Part shown: positions 23,330 through 34,689 of the stretch, piece by piece
How positions within the stretch are numbered: position 1 is the stretch's first letter
Layout: each line of letters begins with the position of its first letter
Assembly: GCF_035046485.1 (NCBI RefSeq)
Contig: NC_085137.1
Coordinates: 348,543,139 to 348,607,138 of the forward strand
Length of the DNA stretch: 64,000 nucleotides
Source: Aedes albopictus
Taxonomy: Eukaryota > Arthropoda > Insecta > Diptera > Culicidae
Direction: 5' to 3'
The notes under the pieces: model-generated
Databases searched by the model: none
Told to the model about the DNA's origin: nothing
What the model saw: only the letters and a program-made list of their open reading frames with translations
Translations under genes and position numbers: made by a program

Positions 23330-23910
23330 CCTTACTGTCAGGGTTCGTAATTTTCGTTTCAGCGATACGAAATATGGCTATTCTCACGGCGGCGGGAGAG
23401 CTTATTTTCACTATTTTGCTTGAGGAACACTTTTCCCCTCCAGCACTTCTTTCGAGAGTAGCGATTCATGATAACTGAAAATCGCTTCAACCTGCAGATA
23501 ATTTCTTTTCGTTCTGTTAAAATTTGCTCTCACCCAATTTTCACGAAAATCTTTTCAAAGCAGATTAACAAAAATTGTGCCCGCGACGGGATTCGAACCT
23601 GGAACATTACTAAAAACATACGCGACACGCGCACTCTATCCACACCACCACGCCAACCACACAGAGGGTGTAGAAAATATAATGCATAAAACCAATCATC
23701 GTCGGCGTCGTATGAGTCAAGGAAAGACAACATAATCGGCCGACAAAGGGCAAACGGAGTTCTCGCACCTTTGGGAGTGAGTGAAAAAATGTTTTCGCTC
23801 TCCTCTTTGTGCGGGAGATTTCTCAAGCCAGATTTTCGCTGAAAATTGGCGTGAGGGAGAATTCTATTTTCGTGAGAATGAGCGAAAATTACGACCGCTG
23901 CTTACTGTAG
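23330..23910. mobile_element. Possible inverted-repeat element with tRNA-like core
   Basis: GTTCGTAATTTTCG near 23341 and CGAAAATTACGACC near 23881 are inverted, each close to a TTACTGT word, and the segment interrupts the GGAATTC-type array. Boundaries and target duplication are not clear. Confidence 0.4.
23577..23660 (-). mobile_element. tRNA-like SINE head
   Basis: On the minus strand: GGCGTGGTGGTGTGGATAGA (A-box region) and, about 45 bp later, CAGGTTCGAATCCCGTCGC (B-box). The ends do not pair as an acceptor stem, so a SINE or a tRNA pseudogene is more likely than a gene. Confidence 0.5.
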
Positions 23911-24200
23911 ATATTTCCAGGGAATCGTCGGAAGAATTTATGGACGAATTCCTAGAAAAAAAATCACTGTAGGAATTCCCTCAGGAATCCGAGGTAAAAC
24001 CTCTGGAGAAACAGCTCCGAACAAGTCGAATTTGAGGACGAATTGCTGGAGTAATCTCATTAAAAAGAACTTAATAAAACAAAAATATAAGTAGGAATTC
24101 TTCGAGCATTTTTAGCAGGCATTTCTAGAGGAAACCTAGCAAAAATAACAGGAAAAATCCCAATAGTAATTTTCGGAGGGATAACAGAAGGAATTATGTT
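23910..24200. repeat. Degenerate GGAATTC-type array, second block
   Basis: Units such as GGAATCGTCGGAAGAATTTA and GGAATTCCCTCAGGAATCC continue the array interrupted at 23165-23910. Confidence 0.55.
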
Positions 24201-24479
24201 TTATTCTACTATATTCTAGTGCTGTATTGAAAAGCATCCTGGAAATATCAAAATTTCTTCTTATATTTTCTTGTCAGCATTAATATTCGCAGCATACCAG
24301 AGATGTGACACAAATAATAAAACGGCCAGGCCCACTGTGCAGACTAATGGAGTTGGAAGACAATTCAAAAACATAAAGCAATAAGGTTTTATGAATAACA
24401 TGATTGACAAACCTTTTTGAATTGAATAAAGGAAGGGAGAAACGGGGACAACCATACCAATTGTTTTGCATGAGGGGAA

Positions 24480-24575
24480 CCCAGGAAACACAACTAGCTG
24501 AATAGTAGTTTCTTCAGCTAAAGTTTGCTTAAGAATCGTTTCTTCGACTTCTATACAGCGAAAATGTTTGTTGGG
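24480..24575 (-). mobile_element. Short MITE family H, copy 1
   Basis: CCCAGGAAACACAACTAGCT at the left and GCGAAAATGTTTGTTGGG at the right. This is the reverse complement of the copy at 26186-26281 (shared AGCTGAATA, AAGTTTGCTTAAGA and TTCGCTGTA words). Flanks are AA on both sides. Confidence 0.65.
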
Positions 24576-24639
24576 AATGGTCCTGCTTAGAAGGTTAATG
24601 CACACTCCGTTGTAATTGACGTCTCTTCTCCTGCATTTC

Positions 24640-24870
24640 GGAGAGATAATAGAAGGAATAATTAAAAAAAAACTGAAGGAATAAAAATCATGAAGAATCC
24701 TTGGAAAATCCCACTAGGTATTCCTGAATGGATCATAGGATAAATTTCTGGAGGAATCCTATCATGGCTCCTGGAGACAGCATTCCTAGAAGAAACAACT
24801 GGAAGAATTTTTTCACATTTTTTCAATTTTTGAAAGAATTCTTGGATAAAAATTCTAGAGGAATTTCTTG
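24640..24870. repeat. Degenerate GGAATTC-type array, third block
   Basis: Units such as GGAGGAATCCTATCATGGCT, CCTAGAAGAAACAACTGGAA and GAATTCTTGGATAAAAATTC. Same family as 22.6-24.2 kb. Confidence 0.55.
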
Positions 24871-25189
24871 TACCATTTACTATTTACGCCCAGTGATCTA
24901 TTTATCACCTCGTATGCTCAGTGATCTATTTATAGATCAGTAACTTACCGTGGAGAAATGAGGCATGTTGTACGACCAGTGTCTCCCGCAAAGTTATTGA
25001 GGAGGTCTGGGGCTCTCCGGTTGTACGTAATTTAGTATAATTTTGCTCCACTAGGCGGCGCTAGTTCCCATGAAACTTTTTGTTCTGATAGGTGTTCCTT
25101 CAACAGCAATCGCCAGTACCATGGTGCTCGTGTTCATCAAATGTGGTTTTGCAATGCGTTGTGCACCTAGCGTAGGGTAAAACCATTCT

Positions 25190-25420
25190 AAAACTAAGTG
25201 CGAAATCTTCGGTAAAATTATTGATCAGGACATAAAGAGCTATCCGATATCCTTCGGAAAGTTGATCAAGACATCAAAAGCTATCCGATGATGAATGCAT
25301 TAGAAAGGTCTTACAAGTTCTGAATTTCTGTATCTCGAGAATTAGGCCACATAGAAAAATTTCGTTTTTGAAAGAGTTAATTAGAATATTAAGAGCTATC
25401 CGATGATAAGCTGTTTGATT
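25190..25420 (+). repeat. AAGAGCTATCCGAT repeat
   Basis: The word AA(G/A)AGCTATCCGAT recurs at about 25227, 25278 and 25389, each after an ATTGATCAGGACAT-like lead. This is an imperfect, irregularly spaced repeat within AT-rich sequence with no coding signature. Confidence 0.45.
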
Positions 25421-26183
25421 CTACAATGTTGTCCATGCAGGGAAACTTTTCTGTCGTTAAGTTCTCTTCCCCAAGTTTTTTTAAAAATAAACTCAAAGTT
25501 GGCCTCAAATCTTTTCCAACCAAGCTGAATCATACGACCAAGTTTCAGGCAATTTGGTCGACAAAAACACCTTATGAAGAAAAGAAAAAAAATCTGCAGA
25601 TAATACCAAAAGTCACTCTATCTGTTCAACGAAATGATACAATTTTGATATTTTTTAAGTGATTCATGGAAAACGCTTATGATTTTTTAGGGCTGAGTAC
25701 GGCATCATCTGCATCGGCAGCCATGTTGGATATGTAGCCCGAAATGTCAAATTGATAATTCTCAGTCACCAAAGCAAAGATTCGTATGAAAAAGTACCAT
25801 TCTACATATAGGGGATAGACAAAATGGCAAAATTTTCACTTTTCTAAAAATGTTCAACTAGCTGTAACTTTTCGAAAAGTGTATCGAATTTTCTCAAATT
25901 TTTACTGTATCAACTAGTTGTGTATCAGTGGTTCAAATTTGGGAAAGATCGGGCCATTTTCCACGAAGTTATAAATATTCTTGGAAAAGGTAAAATTATC
26001 CGATTGCCAACTTTGAGCTGTTATATCTCCGGATTCAATGAACCGAATGCAATGAAATTTTGACCATTTATGACTTATATAATGATCTGAGTCTAAATGT
26101 AAATTTAAAAGTTTCACTATCTATTTTGCAAGAAATATTCTAGAAGTCCTATCCCAAATGAGATCTTCAAAATACTTTGTCAA
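25421..26183. other. No recognised feature
   Basis: AT-rich intronic sequence. An open stretch at 25426-25662 shows no homology. No bounded repeat was seen. Confidence 0.3.
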
Positions 26184-26283
26184 TACCCAACAAACATATT
26201 CGCTGTACAAGAGTAGAACAAACCACTCTTAAGCAAACTTTAGCTTAAGAAACTGTTATTCAGCTAGTTCTGTTTCTTGGGTA
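26184..26283 (+). mobile_element. Short MITE family H, copy 2
   Basis: TA|CCCAACAAACATATTCGCTG at the left and AGTTCTGTTTCTTGGG|TA at the right, with TA flanks (26184-26185, 26282-26283). 96 bp, inverted relative to copy 1. Confidence 0.7.
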
Positions 26284-27009
26284 GTCTGCTGTTGCACCTA
26301 TATATTGAAGATTCGTCATTCAAGACAATTTCAGCGAATAGCCTAGGATTATTACCACCCAGTTTTTCCTACCCACCCACGCCGTTGAACGTAGTCGTGC
26401 CTTTTAACCAACCTAAAGCCTACAACGTCTTGGACTGCACGAGAAGCACAATGGCCTAAGAACTTCATTCCTTCTGTTTGATGTCTGTGTACGCCAACAA
26501 CGGCAGGCAGTTGGCGAAGAGACCACTCAAATTAAGTTCAATTAAACGATACCTTCTCACGACATGTCTCACAATAGTATCATAATGCCAGTGAGTTAAA
26601 AGGCTCCAATTAAGCCCAACATCATTCCGGCAAGTCACTTTTGTTTGCTGATTAACCCCATCGTGGAAGAACAGCGCACGGTTCACGAAGAATATACGAA
26701 GAAGTGCGAATCAACTTGAATCAATACCACTACGGCTGAATGGTTGCCGATGCGATCGATGCCGCGCCGGCAGTTAAATTAACGGAAGCCGAATTGATTG
26801 AACGGACCGGCGGCGGCAATTGGTGGTTGTGCGTTCGTCTAGAAGTTTGATGAACAGTGCCAGCAGTGCATTATTGACGAGAATGTTCGCAAATTTGTCT
26901 CATTTTAAGAGTCGAAAAGTTGGAACGGTAGAAAAGAATACGACACTCAGCGAAGTAAACTACGGAAATTTATCAATCATATAATTATATAAGATAAACT
27001 TATGAAAAG

Positions 27010-27110
27010 AGCAGAAAAATCGTAAGATGCAGACTGGAATCGATCCATGAACGTCGAGATCACTGAGCTCGTGCCCAACCCACGCGGCCATCGACGCTTG
27101 AGAATTTTGT
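27010..27110 (-). mobile_element. tRNA-like SINE head
   Basis: On the minus strand an A-box-like GATGGCCGCGTGGGTTGGGC is followed about 50 bp later by a B-box-like GGATCGATTCCAGTC. No acceptor stem. It is probably a decayed SINE. Confidence 0.45.
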
Positions 27111-28496
27111 GTTGCTAAATGTGTATAAAAGCCAAACCGTGAGTCGATTTTGCGCCATAAACCGACATTATGAAATTCATTCTAGCCGTTATGAACTGTT
27201 TAAAGGCCATTTCATAAGTTAGACCTTATGATAATCTTAGGTTTATTTGCCTGAGTGAACGATTGTCTTCCAACCGTTATACACATGAATGTGTATGCTA
27301 TGCATTGTTTAGAAAATGAATTCATTTTTTCTGACTCAAATGACCAAATACAATTTTGTTTTATGTTAAAATAATGTTTTAAATAGTTCTCAAACTTCAG
27401 AGTAAAAACTTCCACCTTTCTATTTTAACTTTGTTACAAATGGGACAAATATGCGTGTAAGATTAGCCTATTTGTACGATATAAATCTAATGCATTTAGT
27501 ATTGAGTGAACCTGCTAGTGCTTCGCGAAAGTTTTTAATGCTATTCGTTAGCCTCAGTCAGACAGTCAGTCAGGGTCCAGTGTTGCAACGGTTGACTGCT
27601 TCGAGTCAGATTCAATTTTTTGTTGTGATTGTGAATGGTATTGGAGGTGCATCCACCTAGGTGCTAATGTGTGGATACTTGCAGAAAATTGCACTTCATA
27701 TCGAAGAACAAATGAAGCTTGTCGATAGTCGACAGTGGAAAAGTTCACAAGAAGTATATAACAACACAAATTATTGGACAATTGGTCAAGCAACTTGTGC
27801 AAGCTTCTTAATAAAGAATCGAACATTTAGGATACAATAAAAAGTTATTAACAGCTCTAACATTTTTTTGTTTGCTGAGATCGCTACCTCGCTGACCGTA
27901 TACAACACCACCGTGTTTGCACCGATGATGACCATGACAATTTCTGTGAACGATAAAGCTCTGCTTTTTTGACTTGAGATGAGTTACATACATCTGTGTA
28001 CATACTATTTACTAACTCTTTTTTCCATTTACTAGTTTAGTAACTGAATGCTTAGGTTCAATATGGTAAATAAATCTACTTTTTTGAATATTAGCTCCTA
28101 AGACAAAACTTAAGATCAGCCGCATTCGTAACAATTGTGCTCAACAGGACTCTCTTTGCCATTGCATCGTATGGTTAGCTTGAAGATGCTTCATTACCAA
28201 GAAGTACTTACTTGATGGGTTAAAAGTCGTAGTGGACAGTCTATGCCGAATGAAGCAATGACGGCCACTGGTTTCGGTCTTGAGCCAATCACTTCCAGTT
28301 GCCCTGAACGTTTAGAGTCCTATCCAACTGCAAAAAGCCAACATATGCGCCACCTAACACGAAACCGACGGTCTTCTTCACTGAAAGGCGGCTTGTAGTA
28401 ATGACAAGCACAACAATGTTTTTAAATTTACCATGGCAAAACATGATCATCGACTCACCAACGCTTCTTGTGTGCGTTTTGTTTCTTCTCACATCA

Positions 28497-28572
28497 ACCG
28501 GTTCGATAGCCGAGTGGTAGCGTGCGAGCCTGGTGATGTCAAGGTTCTTGGTTCGAATCCGGTTGCAAACTG
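28497..28572 (+). mobile_element. tRNA-like SINE head
   Basis: A-box region GATAGCCGAGTGGTAGCGTG and B-box GGTTCGAATCCGG, followed by a T-run. Not a cloverleaf. A tRNA-derived SINE or relic. Confidence 0.55.
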
Positions 28573-28743
28573 AGACTTTTTTTAATTGAAAATCGAGTCC
28601 ATGGTAAAATTGAAAACATAATTCTGTTGAATTGAAACGAAAATCAGTCTGCACAAATTTAGTGGCGTTGTGTATTTAAATTGACCCTCAGAATAGTAAT
28701 TTTCACCGCAAGCCGCCGTTCAGTGTTGGTTTTCTGCTGAATA

Positions 28744-29796
28744 TAGGGGGGGGTGGGGGTAAGACGGACCGGGTGGGTAAGACGGACCACTGACTAGTTC
28801 TGTCACTTAAGAGCTGAAATTTGACATTCTATTACGATTAACTTTATCTTTTTATCAGTTGATGATTATTGAACCACTCCATGGGAGAATACATATGTCA
28901 AAAGTGCAAAAAAAATGAATCATTTACCAGGCTACACGCTTTTGTGCTGGGATCTAATTTTGAGGCGGCAATAAATAAGCTTTTAAACATTAAATTGCTA
29001 AGTTTTTGCATTTTATTTTGAGTTTCCCAGTAGTTTTAAACTGTTCCGTCCTATACACAACGAAATTCAGGTAAATTTTATGGATTATGAATAGCGGTGG
29101 CGGAATGAATATTTTGCGTTGTGTGGGGGTAAGACGGTCCGCCTTGAGGGTGGGTAAGACGGACAGTGTTGGGGTTACTTTGATAGTGCCGTAAGAAATA
29201 CATTAAAACCCACACATTGTTCACAGATTGAAATCTATGGAGTACAAAAATGATTGTGGAAGCCGTATAAAGCATTTCATATTGATTTTTTGTTCAAAAT
29301 TTCATTTTATTAGAATTTTTGTTGTTGGAACAGTTTGAACTTTGTAAAATAACCCGAGCATTGCATACTGTTAGGCGTTTATCAGTCTATGGAGGTTTCC
29401 TATTTACAAAATAGATTTTAATTTGCTAAAACACGTTTCGTTAAGAGATTTAAGGCCAAATTCAGATTCTACTATGATTGATCTACCGAATACAAACGGC
29501 CACAAACATCATTTAACACAATTAGAGGCGTATTAGCTAAATTTCCAAACGTGTCCATCTTACCCACCCTACCGGTCCGTCTTACCCACACTGTTGAAAA
29601 ACATACATTTGGAGACCACTTTTTAATTATCTCAAAAGTCATGGAAAATCAAATTTTATTGAAAAATCGGCTTGCAGACTGTAAAGTACCTTAGTGGAAG
29701 TATATAGTATGTAGATAAAATTTTAATTATCGCATTGTTTACACTGTCAAAATGGAGTGTTTCCTAAACATGTCCGTCTTACCCCCACCCCCCCTA
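28744..29796. mobile_element. TA-flanked element, GGTAAGACGGACC word
   Basis: Ends TA|GGGGGGGGTGGGGGTAAGAC and GTCTTACCCCCACCCCCCC|TA. The word GGGTAAGACGG(A/T)CC or its inverse recurs at 28760, 28783, 29131, 29153, 29550 and 29572. 1.05 kb, with no transposase frame. Confidence 0.8.
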
Positions 29797-30379
29797 GTTT
29801 TAGCTCTTCGTTCCTCCGGCATACGAGCTACGGCCCAGCCCAACGCAGCCTGCCGTGTTTTATTCGCTTCACTATATCCCTCTCTTTATATAAGGATGGT
29901 TTAATACAATTCGCAGTTCATGCGACGCCGCGAGATGTCATCCTCCAGTTTACTGCCGAGTATTGTTCGCAGCATTTTACGTTCGAAAACTCCAAAGGAT
30001 CTCTGATCAACTTTTCTCAACGTCCACGATTTATGCCCGTATAAAGCAACCGGATGAATCAGAGTATTGCACAACACGAGCTTTGTCTTCGTTTGCAGCC
30101 TACTGGGACTTCAGCTGGATTTGCCGAAAACCGAAAAAGGCCCGATTCGCCGTCTTCTCACCTCGCGGATAACATCGTCATCGTACGTTACTAGAGTACC
30201 AAGATAAACAAATTCGTTCACAACATCAAACTTTTCACCACCTAGAACCACTTTGTCACTGTTACCACGACCGTACCGCTACCAATCCCTCCCAACTAAC
30301 AAAAACTCCTTCCCGTGACAACTGTGGAGGGCACAGTAGTATATACAACCTCTAGTAGCAACGGTTGTCCAACTAACAT

Positions 30380-30590
30380 TCCTTCCCTTCCCCGGTTGAC
30401 CGTAAGGACGTGGCCGGCGCCGTTATTGACCTAATAAAATTCGAGTTCTCGGAACGTGCACATTGAAGAAGGTGTGCTAATCCCAAGCCCCATCTATTGT
30501 TTCTCTGTGCAATTCCGCTAGCTCTAGTCAATCACGGAGTAGCAACTACGAAGTGTACGGTCACCAATGCTCATGCTCATGTTCATTACC
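30380..30590 (+). repeat. Dispersed repeat, unclassified, copy 2
   Basis: Inverted relative to 3285-3515. It shares the GCCGGCGCCGTTATTGACC, CACGGAGTAGCAACTACGA and CTCATGCTCATG words. It adjoins the RTE-like reverse-transcriptase fragment and may belong to that LINE. Confidence 0.45.
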
Positions 30591-31545
30591 ACGACCGTAC
30601 CGCTTCCCTCTTGAAAGGTTTGAACGTCTCTTCCACAGTTCAACGGTGTTGATGATGTGGATATCGTCCGCGAATACCAGATGCAAATGCAACCGCGTGC
30701 AAAAGTTCCGCTTCTTTGGACACCAACACACCCTTATTGCTCCTTCCTGTGCTATATTGAACAGTAAGTTCGAGAGAGTATCGCCTTGATTCAGTCCTTT
30801 TAAGGTTACGTACGATGACGAAATTTCATCCGTAACCCGTACACTTAGTTTCAATGCGTCAAGCGTCGCACGAATCAGTCTAATCAGCTTTGCCGGAAAA
30901 CAATTTTCGATCATTATCTGTAACTCGTTTTTCTTCCTTGAATAGAACGCCGCCTTGAAACCAATAAACAGATGACGATTCTGTTCGTTCCCAGCAGTCT
31001 TGATATTCTTCAGCCCTCTGATGGCTGCCTTTACCTCGTCTAGTGTTGGAGGCAGAGATGGTAAATGTCATAAAAATGTCATTTCGATATTTGTTAATTT
31101 CACTGCATTTAGTCGGAAATGTTAATTGGCGACATCATTGATTATCCATAACTAATCAGCGCTATGAACTGATGCTATTTATAAACAGAAATTTGCACCG
31201 AAAGTGGTGTAAATAGAAAAATGTCATGACATTTTTTTCATGAAATTCTGTGACATTTTCCATCTCTGGTTGGAGGTTCTCTCTGTCGCTTTTCCATTCC
31301 CACCGTTCAACAATTCCTCAAAGTGCTCTCTCCTCCTTGGAGCCACAAAACAATGGTCTGCCAGCAAATTTTCATCACGGTCGTTGCTTATGACGGGAGA
31401 AGGCGCCGTTTCTTCTCCATACGTTTCGTAAAACTTTCGCATATCTTTCTGTTACACTCTCACTTGCGCTTGAGCAATCACATTTTATGCTCTCTATTCC
31501 TGCGATGGATTCGTTTTTTGCCACACGCTAAAACCACTCAGCACT
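30561..31545 (-). pseudogene. RTE-like LINE: linker and RT fragment
   Basis: Minus-strand frames in order: REHFEELLNG linker (about 31280-31440), a broken RT palm region (30880-31050), then KLIRLIRATLDALKLSVRV, SSSYVTLKGLNQGDTLSNLL, FNIAQEGAI and LVFADDIHII (30561-30914). These correspond to RTE-type reverse-transcriptase motifs, including the catalytic FADD box. Frameshifts and stops separate the pieces, and a 216-bp hAT MITE (31053-31268) interrupts it. It is non-functional. Confidence 0.75.
31045..31276. mobile_element. hAT-type MITE with perfect 8-bp duplication
   Basis: CAGAGATGG...CCATCTCTG termini (31053-31268) are flanked by GTTGGAGG on both sides (31045-31052, 31269-31276). Subterminal AAATGTCAT / ATGACATTT words are repeated. 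It inserted into the RTE-like fragment. Confidence 0.9.
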
Positions 31546-31547
31546 AA

Positions 31548-31781
31548 AGTGCATAATTTCCAGACAACACCAAAAATGTGTAAAACTTACACTTTCACAA
31601 AATAAGCTCCTGCGTCCGCAAAATCGTGAAATTCGTAATAAAATTTGTACGGCAATCTAGCTAGGTTTACTAGTGACCTTGGAAAACAAAACAAAAATCG
31701 ACATTTCGCATCTAGAAGAGTGCACGAGCTGTTTTTGTGAATGTGTAACTGTTACACATTTTTGGTGTAGTCTGGAAATTA
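31548..31781. mobile_element. Inverted-repeat MITE (AGTGCATAATTTCCAG)
   Basis: AGTGCATAATTTCCAGAC at the left and GTCTGGAAATTATGCACT at the right. The inner ACACCAAAAATGTGTAA and TTACACATTTTTGGTGT are also inverted. Probable TA target, but the exact edge is ambiguous by 1-2 bp. Confidence 0.75.
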
Positions 31782-31953
31782 TGCACTTATGAGTAGGGCT
31801 GTTAGCGTGTACTCTTGCTTCCCTATAACTCTCCCTGTTCTGCCGGATCCTCGACACCAGCATCTGGCTTCTGGTAACATTCTTCTTGTCCACTACCCTC
31901 TGGCATTCCTCATCGAGTCACCCGTTCCTAGGCCGTCTTTGAGTTTTCTGTAT

Positions 31954-32077
31954 TTAACCCTAAAAGGGATACCTGGGGTCCATTGGACCCCAGGCACCTT
32001 TCAAAGCTCGTCTTTGATGGAACACACTCAGCGAGGTGACGAAACTGAGGCCATGAAGGTATCCCTTTTAGGGTTAA
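31954..32077. mobile_element. piggyBac-type MITE, TTAA duplication
   Basis: TTAA|CCCTAAAAGGGATACC at the left and GGTATCCCTTTTAGGG|TTAA at the right (element 31958-32073). An inner GGGGTCCATTGGACCCC palindrome is present. TTAA target and CCC termini are the hallmark of piggyBac-type elements. Non-coding. Confidence 0.9.
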
Positions 32078-34689
32078 GAAACCTCAATACCAAAAAGTAA
32101 ATAATGAATGAAAAATCTGGACTATCCATGATAGCCAGCTACTTCAAGTGCGGCCTGCGCTACAACCATTTACCAAAATCAGATAAGTAAAGCGAATAAG
32201 ATTAATGAAATCCCCAACCGTTCTGCATGTTGCAGAATCACTGGGAAATTCATAAATCTCACGTGCCTCATACATTTAGCATACCCGTACCGAATGGCAC
32301 CTCCATCTGCATTGGGGAAGTTTCAAACGAAACGCAGTGGGAATTCCTTTTCACGATACATTTATACCTGCACAAGATAGCATTTGCGTATGCGCTTCTT
32401 GATCGTTGTTGCTGTGCTATCATTCGCAGACAAATAATAGCCCGACAAAGCTTACCGGTAGTTGTATCGCATCAGTCGCAGACTGGAAATGCATGCATAA
32501 TCGCTCAGAAGATTTACACATCGAATCTAAATTCGAGATTTAAATTCCGAAAAACAGAACCTATTGAGTCAACACTGTCGGACTACCTAATCCGGGAAGA
32601 TTGCAATTTAGTTGTAAAGCCTATTTCTAATTCTTATCTATATTGGTGCGATGCGTGCCGGACTGTGCTATTATTATCAGTCGTACACTATCTCGCACGT
32701 GCTTGGATAAAGTTGCTCGTGTTAGTCGGCGCCTTTTCCGCAGGTACCGGCTGCATTGTATAGGCTCTGAGTCAGAAAATCAGATGAACATTGTACAATT
32801 TCACGCTTTCCGGTCTGACCAGGTAACAACGACTTGTGAAACGTAAACGTTGCTTAAAGCTTCATTTCGTGTCACCTGTCGTGTCGTCACGTGTGTTGTC
32901 ATGAAGCGGCTTTACGGTATTCAATTGTCGATAAATTGTTATATTTTGAAAGGTAGGTATATCTATTAGCACATTTGCATAGTTTCTTTCCATATACATA
33001 TTGTATAGGCTTTTCAACCGTTGCTAGTAGCAAGTAGCATATCGATAATTTAATCGACCTCATGATGCTATGTATCAATGTTCCAAGCAAATAATTATCG
33101 TTTAAGAACATATTAAACTTTATCAGAAGTTTAGGGCCAGCGATTGTTTTATTTTTGTTGAAACTACAATGCAATGCCAATGGAATATATTTGTTTATTG
33201 ATCATCTCTGACAGGAACTCCATCGACGTACATCTTTGAAAAATTTATTAGTTTTCTATGAACACACCCAGGTGTTTCTACAGTGTGTGCCAGGTTTACC
33301 TGTCAACACTTTTATCGGGCATACTAAAGCGAAAAAAAGGTACATACTGCATACATATTAAGCCATAATACGTTTGCCGGTAATTTATATGCTTACGATG
33401 CGTACTACGGCAATGCAATATACTTAGAATAATAGATCAATTTTCAAGTTCTAATGTAAGTCATTTCCAGTGCTAGGAAACATCAGTATTGAAATAAATG
33501 AGTGCACTGGTTTCCGCGTTTCACCAGTCGTGATGTTTTTTTTTTTTTTATTTTACGGAAACCATCGTTCTCCCAGGTGTCCGTCCATTCCTCAATAAAT
33601 AATTCCACCTAAACGGAACAACTGTAAATAGGAGACACCATTTAAATACTGGTTCGATCCGAGGTTTGGAACCTTGACAGGTGTAATCTAAATAGCGGCG
33701 GCTTCAGCATCCAACTGAATGTGTTTCGAATGTGTTCGATCGCTCGATCGACCATGCACCGTAAATGTCGTGATCATGTCGCGCCGTTCAACTCGCGCCT
33801 TTCAATCAATTTATAATGAACCGGCCACTTTTCGTCCATTCTCCCCGTCAATTTGCATAAACAATTTTAAGTAGAGGTCCGCCGGACCCGTCAACGTCCG
33901 GCAATCCCGGCCTGACACACGTGGAGAGACACAAAAGAATTGGTGATCTCTTTGGGGGGCTCGTTGCTGAACAGTTAGTCGGTTGGAATGGAAGAAGCAC
34001 ACACAATATCTAGTCTGTTGTACTACGTCTACAGGACAGGTGCATCCGTCTAGATCGCGACGAGACAACAAGAACTAGTCTGCGGAAAATTTATGCGGGA
34101 ACCCGACCCGACCCGTGCGTAATGAAACCGAGTTGAATGCATCGGTTTTGTACGGAAGTTTTTGCGAAACGAACTAGAACCGCACTGCTGCTGTGTGCTT
34201 CGTGCCGGTACTGTGTCGTAGGTTCAGGGTACAGTAAGTGCTACTGTTGGCTGTGAAGTAGGAATCGGTTTAGAAGTAGTTGGTTACTGGCACTTTGGCT
34301 GGCTGTTTGCTTTATCTGTCATGGCTAGTTTTAGCATCTAATTCTTTGTTGTTCATAATTGAATCATTAAATTAATAAATAATTTATTATTTAGCTCATT
34401 GATAATGATAATGATTTATAAGAACTAGGACATTTTCATTTAGAAGCCTGTTTTGTAAACAAACTCATACACCTTCACTACTATCTCCACAGTGAAACCA
34501 GTGATCTGACTTCTTTACAGCCATATCTGTGATGATCCAAAGATGGTCCAAGGATGTTTTTCAAATTAATTTAGTATGTAGAAGTTTTTCTATGTTCTAA
34601 GCATTGTAGCGCAAAATAAAACCCTATGGTTCAAACGTTTTTGGTAAACAATGCTACTTATTTGAAAAGATAACAATCCAGATGTACAA
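32078..34689. other. Intronic stretch without recognised elements
   Basis: Mostly unique-looking sequence. A long + frame at 32227-32763 (178 codons) shows no homology or codon signature that I recognise. The 33.66-34.30 kb part is markedly less AT-rich than its surroundings and could be a regulatory or ancient exonic block. Confidence 0.35.

Noticed and set aside
32227..32763. 178-codon open frame on the + strand in cue intron 1
   Set aside because: Longest unexplained frame in its area, but no recognisable domain, no convincing start context, and intronic location. Not reported as a gene.
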